A stretch of 46,573 nucleotides of DNA. It comes from Acetothermia bacterium 64_32. GTDB lineage: Bacteria > Bipolaricaulota > Bipolaricaulia > Bipolaricaulales > Bipolaricaulaceae. Below are positions 15,910 to 24,741 of this stretch, piece by piece; position 1 is the stretch's first letter; each line of letters opens with the position of its first letter. A program made the translations under genes and the position numbers. The stretch spans positions 1 through 46,573 of the forward strand of contig LGFI01000016.1 in NCBI GenBank assembly GCA_001508155.1, given 5' to 3'. The notes under the pieces were generated by a model. The model was not told the origin of the DNA and did no database searches. It saw only the letters and a list, made by a program, of their open reading frames with translations.

Positions 15910-16353
15910 CTAGTCCTGGTGGGGGATGGCGGAGCGGGCGAGCTTATCTGCCAGCTCGTTTTCGGGGTGGCCGGCGTGGCCGGCCAGCCAGTGGAAGCGC
16001 ACCCTGTGGACCTGGGTCAGCCGATCTAGCTCCCGCCACAGGTCCTCGTTGGCCAAGGGGAGGGCCTTCTTCCCCTGTCTTCTCTTCCAGCCGGCCCGCT
16101 TCCAGCGGGGGAGCCACTCACTGACCCCCCGCTTCAGGTAGGCTGAATCCGTGTACAGATCCACCTCGACCGGCTCCTTCAACGCCTTCAGTGCCTCGAT
16201 AGCCGCCCGGAGTTCCATCCTGTTGTTGGTGGTGTGGGGCTCTCCCCCCCAGAGCTCCTTGCGGTGAGGGCCCCAGATGAGCACGGCGGCCCATCCCCCC
16301 GGCCCCGGGTTCCCCCGACAAGCGCCATCCGTGTAGATCCTGACCCGTTTCAT
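15910..16353 (-). CDS. rnhA: ribonuclease HI
   Basis: 147 aa, cytosolic, cleaves RNA in RNA-DNA hybrids. The catalytic DEDD residues appear in [14 protein letters not shown] (Asp9), [13 protein letters not shown] (Glu47), DLYTDSAYL (Asp69) and [11 protein letters not shown] near the C-terminus. It is 6 nt downstream of an ABC permease gene, probably read through from that operon. It converges with gpgS with a single nucleotide between the two stop codons and no terminator. Confidence 0.97.
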   Translation of the reverse strand: MKRVRIYTDGACRGNPGPGGWAAVLIWGPHRKELWGGEPHTTNNRMELRAAIEALKALKEPVEVDLYTDSAYLKRGVSEWLPRWKRAGWKRRQGKKALPLANEDLWRELDRLTQVHRVRFHWLAGHAGHPENELADKLARSAIPHQD

Positions 16354-16359
16354 AGGCCC

Positions 16360-17178
16360 CTATTTGAGCTGCATGGCAAACCCCTTGAGGAGGTGGCGCT
16401 GGACATACCCCGAAAGCAGGAGGATCGGGAAGGAGGACATGAGGCCGATGGCCATGAGCTCTCCCCACAGGATCTCGTATTCGGTGATGAAGTTGGCGAT
16501 GTGTATGGGCAGGGTGAACTTCTCCGGGGTGCGCAAAAAAAGCAGGGCGTAAAGGAATTCGTTCCAGGTCATGATGAGGCAGAAGATGGCCGTGGCCACC
16601 AGCCCCGGCCGCACCAGGGGGAGGACCACCGAGGTCAGGGTCCTCCACCTGCTGGCGCCGTCTATCTCCGCCGCCTCCTCCACCTCCCGTGGGACCTCCC
16701 GCACAAAGCCCAGCATCATCCAGATGGCATAGGGGAGCACGTAGATCTGATAGACGATCACAAGGCCCAGGTGAGTGTTCAACAGCCCAAAGGCCCTCAA
16801 GGTGGTGTAAAGGGGGATGGCCATCACCACAGGCGGCGCCATCCTCACAAGCAGCACCCATAAAAGGAAAAGCACGTCTAGCTTGGCCGGAAAGCGAAAC
16901 CTGGCCAGGGCATAGGCCGCCATGAGGCCGGCGGAAAGCGCCAGAGCCGTGGCGGAGAGGGACACCACCACGGTGTTCCCCAGGTACCGATACGCCCGGT
17001 CGGTCCACAGGGCAAGGTAATGCTCCCCGGTGAGCCGGGTGGGGAACCAGGTGGGGTCGCGGGTAGCGTACTCCAAGGGGACCTTCACCGAGGTGGTTAC
17101 CATCCAGTAAACCGGAAACAGCACGAAGACCATGACCAAAGCGAGCAAGAGCGCCAGCCCCAGGCGTGGCCTAGGCAT
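16360..17178 (-). CDS. ABC sugar-type permease (MalG/UgpE family), importer 1
   Basis: 272-aa inner-membrane permease with six hydrophobic segments and the EAA loop (EEAAEIDGASRWRTLTSVVLPLVRPGL) that contacts the ATPase. It is the second of two permeases and overlaps the first by 8 nt. With the 18147-19379 binding protein it forms a carbohydrate-type (CUT1) importer. There is no ATPase gene in this cluster, so it probably shares the one at 21745-22848. Confidence 0.95.
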   Translation of the reverse strand: MPRPRLGLALLLALVMVFVLFPVYWMVTTSVKVPLEYATRDPTWFPTRLTGEHYLALWTDRAYRYLGNTVVVSLSATALALSAGLMAAYALARFRFPAKLDVLFLLWVLLVRMAPPVVMAIPLYTTLRAFGLLNTHLGLVIVYQIYVLPYAIWMMLGFVREVPREVEEAAEIDGASRWRTLTSVVLPLVRPGLVATAIFCLIMTWNEFLYALLFLRTPEKFTLPIHIANFITEYEILWGELMAIGLMSSFPILLLSGYVQRHLLKGFAMQLK

Positions 17179-18100
17179 TTTCCCCCCGCAGCACCTGGCG
17201 GATGTAGAACACCGTCACCACTGCCACCGCCAGGAACATCACCACCGCCGCGGCGGAGGCCCTCCCCATGTTGAAGTACTTGAACCCCTCCCGGTAGATG
17301 TAAAAGGAGATGGTTTCAGTAGCGCTCCCGGGCCCTCCCCCTGTGAGGGCATACACCTTGTCGAAGATCTTGAAGGTGTCGATGGAGCGCAGGAGCAGGG
17401 CCAAGAAAAGGTGCTTGCGCAAAAGAGGCAGGGTCACATAGCGGAACAAGCTCACCCCTCCTGCCCCGTCCACCCGCGCCGCCTCATACAGGTCCTTGGG
17501 GATGGACTGGAGCCCGGCAAGCAGTATCAGGAAGGCCATGGGCGTGTACTGCCAGAGGTCCACAAGCACCACCGACCACAGGGCCAGATCTGGATCGAAA
17601 AGCCACCGCACCTTGATCCCCGCCACCGGAGCCAGGCCAAAAACCCCCCTGAACCAGTTTACGATGGGGGTGAAATTACTAAGAAAGTGATTAATTATCC
17701 CATAGTCGTAATGGTACATGGAGCGCCAGATGGCGCATACCACCATGGTGGAGAGCATCATGGGGAAGATGACAAGTGGGAGCAGGAGTTTGCGCCCGCG
17801 GAACTGGCGATTGAAGAGGACTGCCAACCCCAGCCCCAGCAGCACCTCCAGGGCCGTGGCCGAGATGGAGAAGACGAAGGTGTTCCTTATCCCGTCCACG
17901 AAAAAGCGGTCCGAGAAAAGCCGCCCGTAGTTGGCCAGCCCCACGAACCTGGGCGCCCCCCGCAGGTAGTTGTACTCGTAGAAGGACAGCCGGAAAACAT
18001 TGGCCAGGGGGTAGACGGTCAGGAAAAGGAGGATGATCAGGGCTGGAAGGAGTAGAATGAAGTGGAAGTAGCGTTCGTGCCAGGGTCTTGTGGTCCTCAT
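17171..18100 (-). CDS. ABC sugar-type permease (MalF/UgpA family), importer 1
   Basis: 309 aa with six transmembrane segments and an EAA loop (YEAARVDGAGGVSLFRYVTLPLLRKHLFLAL). It pairs with the 16360-17178 permease. It starts 46 nt after the binding-protein gene, and that gap holds a strong terminator-like hairpin, so its expression is probably far below that of the binding protein. Confidence 0.95.
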   Translation of the reverse strand: MRTTRPWHERYFHFILLLPALIILLFLTVYPLANVFRLSFYEYNYLRGAPRFVGLANYGRLFSDRFFVDGIRNTFVFSISATALEVLLGLGLAVLFNRQFRGRKLLLPLVIFPMMLSTMVVCAIWRSMYHYDYGIINHFLSNFTPIVNWFRGVFGLAPVAGIKVRWLFDPDLALWSVVLVDLWQYTPMAFLILLAGLQSIPKDLYEAARVDGAGGVSLFRYVTLPLLRKHLFLALLLRSIDTFKIFDKVYALTGGGPGSATETISFYIYREGFKYFNMGRASAAAVVMFLAVAVVTVFYIRQVLRGENA

Positions 18101-18105
18101 GGTGG

Positions 18106-18136
18106 AAAAAGCGGGGCAGGGAAGACCCTGCCCCGC
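18106..18136 (-). terminator. intercistronic terminator hairpin after binding protein 1
   Basis: On the minus strand an 11-bp perfect stem GCGGGGCAGGG/CCCTGCCCCGC with a 4-nt loop (TCTT) is followed directly by TTTTT. It meets all features of an intrinsic terminator, yet lies between the binding-protein gene and its permeases. Partial read-through would give a high binding-protein to permease ratio. Confidence 0.9.
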
Positions 18137-18146
18137 GCTTTCCTTC

Positions 18147-19379
18147 TCACCGCTCCAGGATCTCCTGGATCCTGGCCTGGGCAGCCCTTAGGGCGTCCTC
18201 GGGGGACATCTCCCCCACCAGGGCCAGCTGGAGGTAGTCGCCCAGCACGCCCTCTATCTCGCTCCAAACCGGCACCCTGGGGCGAGGTACGGCGCTGTCC
18301 ATGGCGGCCAGCTGGGCCGGGAACCAGCGGTAGTTTGCCACCACCTCCGGGTCGGAGTAGACGCTGTGGCGGGTGGGGGGGTGGCCAAGCTCTAAGGTGA
18401 GCTTCCTTTGGATTTCAGCAGATGTTGTGAACTCTATGAAATCCAGGGCCGCCTGCTTGTTTTGGGAGGCGGAGGAGACCCCAAGGAGCCAGATCCCGAT
18501 CATGGGGGAGGATTCCTCCACCAGGCCCGGGGCGGGGATGATGTCCACCAGCCCCACCACTTTGGATTGGGCGGGATCGTCCAGGGCCGGGACCCAGCCA
18601 GGCCACACCTCGATGGCGATGGCCACGTCCCCGGCAAGCAGGGCATCCTTGACCTCCGAGGAGTCGTAGACCTCCACCCCCTCGGGGGCGTAGTCCTTCA
18701 GCGCCAGGAAGAACTTCAGGGCCGCCACCCCGGCGGGGGAGGCCACCTTCGCCTGCCCGTCCTCCACGATGCGGCCGCCAAACGCCCAGAATATCGGCAG
18801 GAACCCGGTGACGATGGGGTTCCCCTTCCGGCCGCGGAACACCACCCCGCTTACCTCGGGCTCGTACTCCTCGATCAGGGCGGCCGCCCCCAGCACCTCA
18901 AGCCAAGACCTGGGGGGATGGGGAAGGCCGTATTTTTCAAACAGGTCCCGCCTGTAGGCGAAGAGCTCGACGTTCCCCACATGCGGAAGGGCGTACAGGG
19001 CGCCGTCCGGATAAGGGTAGCGCCCCACAGCCAGGGCGTTGTCCACGAAATCGGGGTCAGGGGTGTAGCCAAGCCCCTCCAGGTCAGCCAGCCACCCCTG
19101 GCTCATGAACTCTGTGGCCCAGGTATCGTCCAACATCACAACATCGTAGGCCCCGATCCCCTCCGCCAGATCGATGACCAGCTTCTCATAAAGGCTCGCG
19201 TAGGGGAGCTTGAGGAGCTCTATCTCCACGTCGGGATGATCGGCCATATAGAGCCTTGCCGCCAACTCCAGGACCTGCCCATAACCCCCATCCCTACCAG
19301 CGATCACGATCTTGGTCTTGGCCAGGCCCAGGGAACCTAAAGCCGCTACCGCCAACACCAAACACACGATCTTCTTCAT
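18147..19379 (-). CDS. ABC sugar-type substrate-binding protein, importer 1
   Basis: A 410-aa extracellular solute-binding protein of the MalE-like family: signal peptide (residues 1-20), IVIAGRDGGYGQVLE, DVVMLDDTWATEF, FLPIFWAFGG and an ALDFIEFTTSAE segment. The ligand is likely a sugar or oligosaccharide but the exact one cannot be read. I start at ATG 19379, correctly spaced from AAAGGAGG, rather than GTG 19385. Its promoter carries a LacI-type operator. Confidence 0.93.
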   Translation of the reverse strand: MKKIVCLVLAVAALGSLGLAKTKIVIAGRDGGYGQVLELAARLYMADHPDVEIELLKLPYASLYEKLVIDLAEGIGAYDVVMLDDTWATEFMSQGWLADLEGLGYTPDPDFVDNALAVGRYPYPDGALYALPHVGNVELFAYRRDLFEKYGLPHPPRSWLEVLGAAALIEEYEPEVSGVVFRGRKGNPIVTGFLPIFWAFGGRIVEDGQAKVASPAGVAALKFFLALKDYAPEGVEVYDSSEVKDALLAGDVAIAIEVWPGWVPALDDPAQSKVVGLVDIIPAPGLVEESSPMIGIWLLGVSSASQNKQAALDFIEFTTSAEIQRKLTLELGHPPTRHSVYSDPEVVANYRWFPAQLAAMDSAVPRPRVPVWSEIEGVLGDYLQLALVGEMSPEDALRAAQARIQEILER

Positions 19380-19453
19380 CTCCACCTCCTTTTAAAACCA
19401 TATCCCGTAGCTCTGACAAGCCCTTCGCCTTTTCCCACCTCCCCTTTGACAAA

Positions 19454-19495
19454 TGTTTGCACAAACAGTGTAGCCCTGCGCCTTGGGCTAGTCAA
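19454..19495 (-). promoter_or_regulatory. promoter with LacI-type operator for importer 1
   Basis: On the minus strand TTGACT (19495-19490), a 17-nt spacer and TACACT (19472-19467) are followed at once by TGTTTGTGCAAACA (19467-19454), an inverted repeat TGTTTG/CAAACA with a 2-nt centre. The operator covers the expected start of transcription, a classic repressor position. The -35 box includes the stop codon of the upstream MBL-fold gene. Confidence 0.8.
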
Positions 19496-20210
19496 TCCGC
19501 AGCGTCCTTCCGTCGGGGCGGTGGATTAGGAAGGCGGCCTTGGCCAGCTGGGAAAGCCTGCGGGCTTGGCTTAGGGTGAGGTGTATCCTCTCCATTTCCC
19601 TTCCGTCCTCGTCCAGGCTGGCCTCGATGAGGGCGAGGTCCGTGCCCCTCAAGAGCTCTTCCAGGGCCGGGCACCAGGCGCTATCGCCGGTGATCGCGAC
19701 GCTTCGCCCCTGAAAGCTGAGTCTATAGCCGAGGGCGGGGGCAGGGGAGAGGGGTTCCCCTTGGATGCTGTCCCAGTGCAAAACGCCCTTGGCCAGGAGC
19801 TCGAGCCCCTCCGGAAGCCTTACCGTGTCCCCATCCCTGAGCGCAAGCTCCGTTATGGCAAAGGGAATGCCCTCCCCGTAACAGGCCTGGAACCCTTGCA
19901 GGGCCTGTCTGATCTCGCGGCAGCCGGCAGGGTATCCGATGAGGAGTTCTCCCCGGCGGCCCTCGGCCCGCAGGAAACCCAGGATCCCGTATAGCCCGGC
20001 CATGTGATCGGCGTGGCCGTGGGTCAGGAAGAGGCCGCAGAGCCTTCTTGGGTCGTAGCCGCGGGAGAGGAGGTCGCGGAGGGCCCCGTCGCCGGCGTCC
20101 AACAGGAACCAGCTTGGGCCGGCCCGGACCAGAACCTGGGTGGCCACACCCCGCTGGCTGAACAGCACCTCCACAGCGAGGTCCCCGGCTTCCCAACGCA
20201 TCGCACTCAC
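19488..20210 (-). CDS. metallo-beta-lactamase-fold hydrolase (RNase Z-like)
   Basis: 240 aa. The metal site THGHADHMAG (about residues 63-72), a later Asp (ITGDSAW) and a C-terminal His (MERIHLTLSQA) match the RNase Z/ElaC-like branch of the MBL fold. Length is short for tRNase Z, and its place after a sugar kinase suggests a small-molecule phosphodiesterase or lactonase instead. GTG 20210 overlaps the PfkB stop by 4 nt. Confidence 0.85.
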   Translation of the reverse strand: MSAMRWEAGDLAVEVLFSQRGVATQVLVRAGPSWFLLDAGDGALRDLLSRGYDPRRLCGLFLTHGHADHMAGLYGILGFLRAEGRRGELLIGYPAGCREIRQALQGFQACYGEGIPFAITELALRDGDTVRLPEGLELLAKGVLHWDSIQGEPLSPAPALGYRLSFQGRSVAITGDSAWCPALEELLRGTDLALIEASLDEDGREMERIHLTLSQARRLSQLAKAAFLIHRPDGRTLRID

Positions 20211-21079
20211 AGGGCGGTGAGGAGCCGGTGGACCTCGTCCAGGGGCCCCCGGAAGGGGCCGGGCCGCTCGAGCTTCAAGGTGGTGAGGGCGGCGGCGAAC
20301 CCGATGGCCTGGGCCGGGGGCTCGCCGAGGAGCCGGCGGCCGATATAGGCGGAAAAACAGGTGTCCCCGCGGCCGGTCCGGCCGGCGAGCGTCCGGGGCC
20401 GAAACGGCGCCCTGTACAGTTCCCCGTCCGCCAGTACCACCACCCCGGCGTTGTGGGTGACCACCACCTCCGCCGGCCCCTGCCTCGCCAGGTCCCGGGC
20501 CGCCTCCTCCAGTTCTTCCTCCCCCGTCAGGGCCCTCGCCTCCCGGTCATCCACCTTGAGGTAGCGCACCAGGGGCAGGGCCTCCCTGGCCCAGGGCCAG
20601 CCGTCCGTCACAAGTTCATCCCCCCTAAGGACCCTCAGGCACCCTTGGGCGTCCAGGGCGACAGGCCCTCTCTCCGCCACGGCCTGCAGGAACGGAAGGT
20701 CCACCTCGTCGGCGAAGATCGTGCCCACGTAAAACAGGCGTGCCGCAACGTCCGGTATGTCCCCTACCTGAAATGTCCCGGCAAAGCCCAAGGGCCGACA
20801 GATTCGGAGGTCGGAGTCAGGGTCCGGGTGGATGTTCTCGATCCCGGTGGTCTCCGGGGTCCAAACCGGAAAGACCTCGATCCCAAAGGAGCGGAGCTCC
20901 TGGAGCATCCAGGCGTCCCGCTTGGCGATCCGGGTGACCGCGGCCACCTTGAGTCCCAGACGGGCCAGCACGATCCCTCCGTAGTAGACCGCACCTCCGA
21001 TCGCCTGGCGTGCCTCGTGTCCCCGGACGATACGTCCCTTATCCAGGTGACCTATGGCCACGACGTCGTAGCTCGGCAT
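20207..21079 (-). CDS. PfkB-family carbohydrate kinase
   Basis: 290 aa. N-terminal GG motif (RQAIGGAVYYGGIVLARLGLKV) and the C-terminal anion-hole/catalytic motif GRTGRGDTCFSAYI, with Asp in GDTC, identify a ribokinase-family sugar kinase. The substrate is unknown; the divergent middle fits neither fructokinase nor ribokinase well by eye. It overlaps the upstream gene by 41 nt and belongs to the importer 2 operon, so it probably phosphorylates the imported sugar or polyol. Confidence 0.9.
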   Translation of the reverse strand: MPSYDVVAIGHLDKGRIVRGHEARQAIGGAVYYGGIVLARLGLKVAAVTRIAKRDAWMLQELRSFGIEVFPVWTPETTGIENIHPDPDSDLRICRPLGFAGTFQVGDIPDVAARLFYVGTIFADEVDLPFLQAVAERGPVALDAQGCLRVLRGDELVTDGWPWAREALPLVRYLKVDDREARALTGEEELEEAARDLARQGPAEVVVTHNAGVVVLADGELYRAPFRPRTLAGRTGRGDTCFSAYIGRRLLGEPPAQAIGFAAALTTLKLERPGPFRGPLDEVHRLLTAL

Positions 21080-21758
21080 CCTTCTCCTCCTTGACCCCGC
21101 CCCGTTCCAGAAGCTCGGTGATCACCGCTTTGATCCGCTCGGGGATGTAGGCCTTGAGCTCCTCCCAGGTGGTGAACGCCTCCGGGGGAAGGTGCACCTT
21201 TTTTGTGAACCGGAAGCTGGGCACGAACGCCAGCCGACGGAGGTGTTGCCTGATGATCCGGTCTATCTCATCGGTGGAGGTGAGGGCCTCGGTGAACATG
21301 TCCTTAACCAAAAGGCCCATGGCACCTGCCCCCACGGTGCAGGCGTACCAGGTGCCCCAGCGGGGGAAGTGGTATGGGTCCGGGGCGAAGGCGTGCTTCC
21401 CCGGCTGGCAGTAGACCACCGGATGGGTATCCTCCATCCGCCAATGGGGGAACCGGTGGAGGATCCCGTGCCAGGAGGCCTCCACAGCCACCACCCGCCC
21501 CCCCTTTTCCACAGCGATCCACACGTGCTCGAGTTCGTAGAGGTGTTGGATATCCCAGTCCCACCAGATGGCGAATTCCAGGACGTAATCAGCCCCCCGA
21601 GGGATGGTGACGGTGCGGGGGAAGGAGGGGGATTCGGCGGGCTCGGAGAAGAGGGTGACCGCGGCCCGGCTGGGAAGGAACGGCTCCCGCCTGTCCATGC
21701 GGAGGATGGGAGAGTGGCGCAGGGCGAGCTTCAGCGAGGTCTCCTCAAGCGGCGGCAT
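21039..21758 (-). CDS. conserved-looking protein of unknown function in importer operon
   Basis: 239 aa, no signal peptide or membrane segment. Notable parts are an aromatic-rich stretch FAIWWDWDIQHLYELEHVW (about 66-84), EASWHGILHRFPHW, and a conserved-looking HAFAPDPYHFPRWGTWYAC. The clustered His, Trp and Glu residues suggest metal or sugar binding. It overlaps the ATPase gene by 14 nt. I do not recognise the family; a role in handling the imported carbohydrate is only inferred. Confidence 0.75.
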   Translation of the reverse strand: MPPLEETSLKLALRHSPILRMDRREPFLPSRAAVTLFSEPAESPSFPRTVTIPRGADYVLEFAIWWDWDIQHLYELEHVWIAVEKGGRVVAVEASWHGILHRFPHWRMEDTHPVVYCQPGKHAFAPDPYHFPRWGTWYACTVGAGAMGLLVKDMFTEALTSTDEIDRIIRQHLRRLAFVPSFRFTKKVHLPPEAFTTWEELKAYIPERIKAVITELLERGGVKEEKDAELRRRGHRSPG

Positions 21759-22848
21759 CGGCTTCTCTTAGCGACCGTCCGTCAGGGCCGAACACGTGCA
21801 CTTTTTCCCCTTGGGGGACAATCCACAGCCTGTCCCCCACCTCCACCGGCTGCTCCCGTGGGGCGAGCACCCTGAGCTTCACCTCCCCGAAGGCGAAGTG
21901 TACCAGGATCCCCCCTCCCAAGGGCTCGGTTAGGAACACCTCCCCGGGGATGCCCTCCGGCCTTTCCTCCCGAGAAAGCAAAAGGTCCTCCGGTCTGAGG
22001 CCCAGTACCACCTCCTGCCCCACAAGGGGGGAGAGCCCCTCCCTGAGCTCCTCCCCCAGCGAAAACTGGAAACCGTCGGCGGACAGGATCAGCCGTCCGC
22101 CCTGCTCCAACACCCTCACCGGCACCAGGTTCATGGGCGGATCCCCGATGAACGAGGCCACAAACAGGTTCTTGGGCCGGTCGTACAGCACCCCGGGCGG
22201 GTCATATTGTTGCAGGACCCCATCGTGCATCACCGCGATGCGCTCGGCCATTGTCATGGCCTCCACCTGGTCGTGGGTGACCAGGATCGTGGTGATGCCG
22301 AGCTCCCGCTGCAGGCGCTTTATCTCCGCCCTGGTCTCGATCCTGAGGCGGGCATCCAGGTTAGAAAGCGGCTCGTCCAAAAGCAGTATCTCCGGCTCCT
22401 TCACCAGGGCCCGGCACAGGGCCACCCGCTGCTGTTGTCCCCCGGAAAGCTGCCCTGGCCTCCTTGCGAGGAGTTTTTCGATCTTGGTCAGGGCGGCAAC
22501 CTCTTTCACCTTCCGCTCGATCTCCTCCCGGGAGCGCTTGGCCAGCCGCAGGGGGAAGGCGATGTTCTGGAACACCGTCATGTGGGGGTAGAGGGCGTAG
22601 GACTGAAAAACCAGCCCCACATACCTATCCTTGGGGGCCACGTCGTTCATTAGGACATCATCGAAGTAGATCTTCCCGGCGGTGGGCCGGTAGATCCCGG
22701 CGATCATGAGGAGGGTGGTGGTCTTCCCACAGCCCGAGGGCCCAAGCAGCGCAATGAAACCGCCGTCATCAACGGCAAGTGAAAGCCCGTTAACTGCGAC
22801 AACGTTTCCAAACCGTTTCGTCAGCCCCTCAAGCCTCAGAGACGCCAA
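21745..22848 (-). CDS. ABC sugar importer ATPase (UgpC/MsmK/MalK-like)
   Basis: 367 aa: Walker A GPSGCGKTT (about 36-44), signature LSGGQQQR (about 135), Walker B LLLDEPLSNLD, H-loop THD, then the C-terminal TOBE regulatory barrel (VVLGLRPEDLLL). It is the only CUT1-type ATPase next to the two permease pairs and so probably energises both importers, as MsmK does in other bacteria. Confidence 0.96.
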   Translation of the reverse strand: MASLRLEGLTKRFGNVVAVNGLSLAVDDGGFIALLGPSGCGKTTTLLMIAGIYRPTAGKIYFDDVLMNDVAPKDRYVGLVFQSYALYPHMTVFQNIAFPLRLAKRSREEIERKVKEVAALTKIEKLLARRPGQLSGGQQQRVALCRALVKEPEILLLDEPLSNLDARLRIETRAEIKRLQRELGITTILVTHDQVEAMTMAERIAVMHDGVLQQYDPPGVLYDRPKNLFVASFIGDPPMNLVPVRVLEQGGRLILSADGFQFSLGEELREGLSPLVGQEVVLGLRPEDLLLSREERPEGIPGEVFLTEPLGGGILVHFAFGEVKLRVLAPREQPVEVGDRLWIVPQGEKVHVFGPDGRSLREADAAA

Positions 22849-22868
22849 TCCCCTTCACCTCCATGAGT

Positions 22869-23747
22869 TTACCTGCCTCCCTTGAGCCCGCCCACGGTCA
22901 CCCTCATCAGGAACTTCTGGGTGAACAGGAAGAAGAGCAGCACCGGCACCATGTAAAAAAGCGATACTGCCGCCAGAAGTCCGTAGTTGGTGAACCGGTA
23001 GTTCCCGATGATGGCGTTGATGTAGGAGGTCAACGTCCAGGCATCCGGGCTGCGCACGAAGGTGACCAGGAAGATGAACTCTGCCCACCCGGACATGAAG
23101 GCGAAGATGGCTATGGCGGCGATCCCTGGCCCCACCAAGGGGAGCATCACCCGCCAGAACGTCTGGAACCTGGTGGCCCCATCCACCAAAGCCGACATCT
23201 CGATGTCCCAGGGCACGTCATCGAAGAATCCCTTCATGACCCAAATCGAGAACGGCACCATGAGGCCGGCCCGCACCAAGATCACCCCGATCAGAGTGTC
23301 CAACAGCCCCAGTATCCGCAGGATGTAATAGAGGGCGATGAGGAGTGTGATGGCGGGGAAGGCGTGCAGGATGAGGGTGGAGGCCAGGATCAGTGAGCGC
23401 CCCGGGAACTGCATCCGGGAGATCACGTATGCGCCCAAGGTCGACACCACCACCACCACAGCCGTCACTCCAAACGCGAGGATGAACGTGTTCAAAACGG
23501 TCCGCCAGATGTTCGGCCAGGCTGGTGAGGGTGGCTTCCATAGAAAGCTCCAGTTCTCCAACGTGAACCCCTGGGGGACGAACCCGAACACGAAGTTCCC
23601 GGAAAAGGCCCCGACGATCAACCACAGGTAACCCACGATGATGGGGAGCGAGGCCAGTACGAGAAACGTATACATCCCGGCCTTCAGCGCCTTCTGCTTC
23701 CGCTGCTGGCGAACCAGCGACCCCGGACGATATCTCGACGTTCCCAT
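22869..23747 (-). CDS. ABC sugar-type permease (MalG/UgpE family), importer 2
   Basis: 292 aa with six transmembrane segments and the EAA-type loop around IEMSALVDGATRFQTFWRVMLPLVGPGI. ATG 23747 is one base after the stop of the other permease. It completes the importer with the 23749-24690 and 24742-26106 products. Confidence 0.95.
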   Translation of the reverse strand: MGTSRYRPGSLVRQQRKQKALKAGMYTFLVLASLPIIVGYLWLIVGAFSGNFVFGFVPQGFTLENWSFLWKPPSPAWPNIWRTVLNTFILAFGVTAVVVVVSTLGAYVISRMQFPGRSLILASTLILHAFPAITLLIALYYILRILGLLDTLIGVILVRAGLMVPFSIWVMKGFFDDVPWDIEMSALVDGATRFQTFWRVMLPLVGPGIAAIAIFAFMSGWAEFIFLVTFVRSPDAWTLTSYINAIIGNYRFTNYGLLAAVSLFYMVPVLLFFLFTQKFLMRVTVGGLKGGR

Positions 23748-23748
23748 G

Positions 23749-24690
23749 TCACACCGTCTCGATCCTGGGCGGCGCCATCATCTCGCGGAACTTGAAGATC
23801 CGCCAGTAGATCACCGATGCCACCGCCCCGATGACCACCAACACCGTGGCCAACGCCGCCGCGTAGCCAAACGGATACGTTCCCGAGTAAGAACTGAACG
23901 CCAGGTTGTAGGCATAAAGGGACCACACCTCTGAGGCATGGAACGGTCCCCCCTGGGTAATGAGCAAGATGTACTCATAGGATGTTAAAAGGGACAGGGT
24001 CTGGTAGGCGGTGATGAACATGAGGGGCCATCGGATCAGGGGGAGGATGATGTGCCGTACCTCCTGGAACCAAGAGGCCCCGTCCACCCTGGCTGCCCAT
24101 AGGTAGTCCCTGGGGATGGCCTTTATGGCCGAGGCGAACACGAGCATCCCCATCGACGCCCCAATGATCCCGTTGGTGATTATGATAACCCCCCAAGGGT
24201 GCTGACTGATCCAGGCCACTGGAGAAAGCCCCACGGCTGCTCGGAGTCCGTTCAAAAGGCCGTTCTTGGTGGGGGACAGGATCCACAGCCAGATGGCCGC
24301 ATACACCACTGGCGGGGTGAACCGGGGCAAGAGCCACAGCGCCCGGAAGAAAAGACCTGCTCTTTCCCCTACACTGGTAGTCAGAAGCGCCAGAATCAGT
24401 CCGAAGGTGACGTTGAAGATCCCCAGGGTGCCAAACGTGTACACCAGGGTGTTCACCAGGATCCTGGGGATAAGGTAATCCCTGACCATGCGGTAGTAGT
24501 TCCCCAGGCCTACGAAATCCCACTTGAAGCGGTAGTCGAGGCTGGTGAAACCCATTACCGCGGTGACGACTGCGGGTATGATGAAGAAGGCCAAGATGAG
24601 TAAGAGCCCTGGAGACAGGAAGAGGAAACCCTGCACCGCGGTTCTCGTCTGCAGGCTGGCTCGAGTCCTTCGCCAAACTCCTCTTGCCAT
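23749..24690 (-). CDS. ABC sugar-type permease (MalF/UgpA family), importer 2
   Basis: 313 aa, six transmembrane segments, EAA-type loop LWAARVDGASWFQEVRHIILPLIRWPL. It follows the binding-protein gene after 51 nt that contain a strong hairpin, the same arrangement as in importer 1. Confidence 0.95.
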   Translation of the reverse strand: MARGVWRRTRASLQTRTAVQGFLFLSPGLLLILAFFIIPAVVTAVMGFTSLDYRFKWDFVGLGNYYRMVRDYLIPRILVNTLVYTFGTLGIFNVTFGLILALLTTSVGERAGLFFRALWLLPRFTPPVVYAAIWLWILSPTKNGLLNGLRAAVGLSPVAWISQHPWGVIIITNGIIGASMGMLVFASAIKAIPRDYLWAARVDGASWFQEVRHIILPLIRWPLMFITAYQTLSLLTSYEYILLITQGGPFHASEVWSLYAYNLAFSSYSGTYPFGYAAALATVLVVIGAVASVIYWRIFKFREMMAPPRIETV

Positions 24691-24693
24691 GAT

Positions 24694-24730
24694 AAATAAA
24701 AGGAAGGCCCCGGGCCCACAGCCCGGGGCC
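24694..24730 (-). terminator. intercistronic terminator-like hairpin after binding protein 2
   Basis: On the minus strand a perfect 10-bp stem GGCCCCGGGC/GCCCGGGGCC with a 5-nt loop is followed by TTCCTTTTATTT. It separates the binding-protein gene from the permeases and should attenuate them or protect the upstream mRNA end. Confidence 0.85.
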
Positions 24731-24741
24731 GGTTACCGTCC

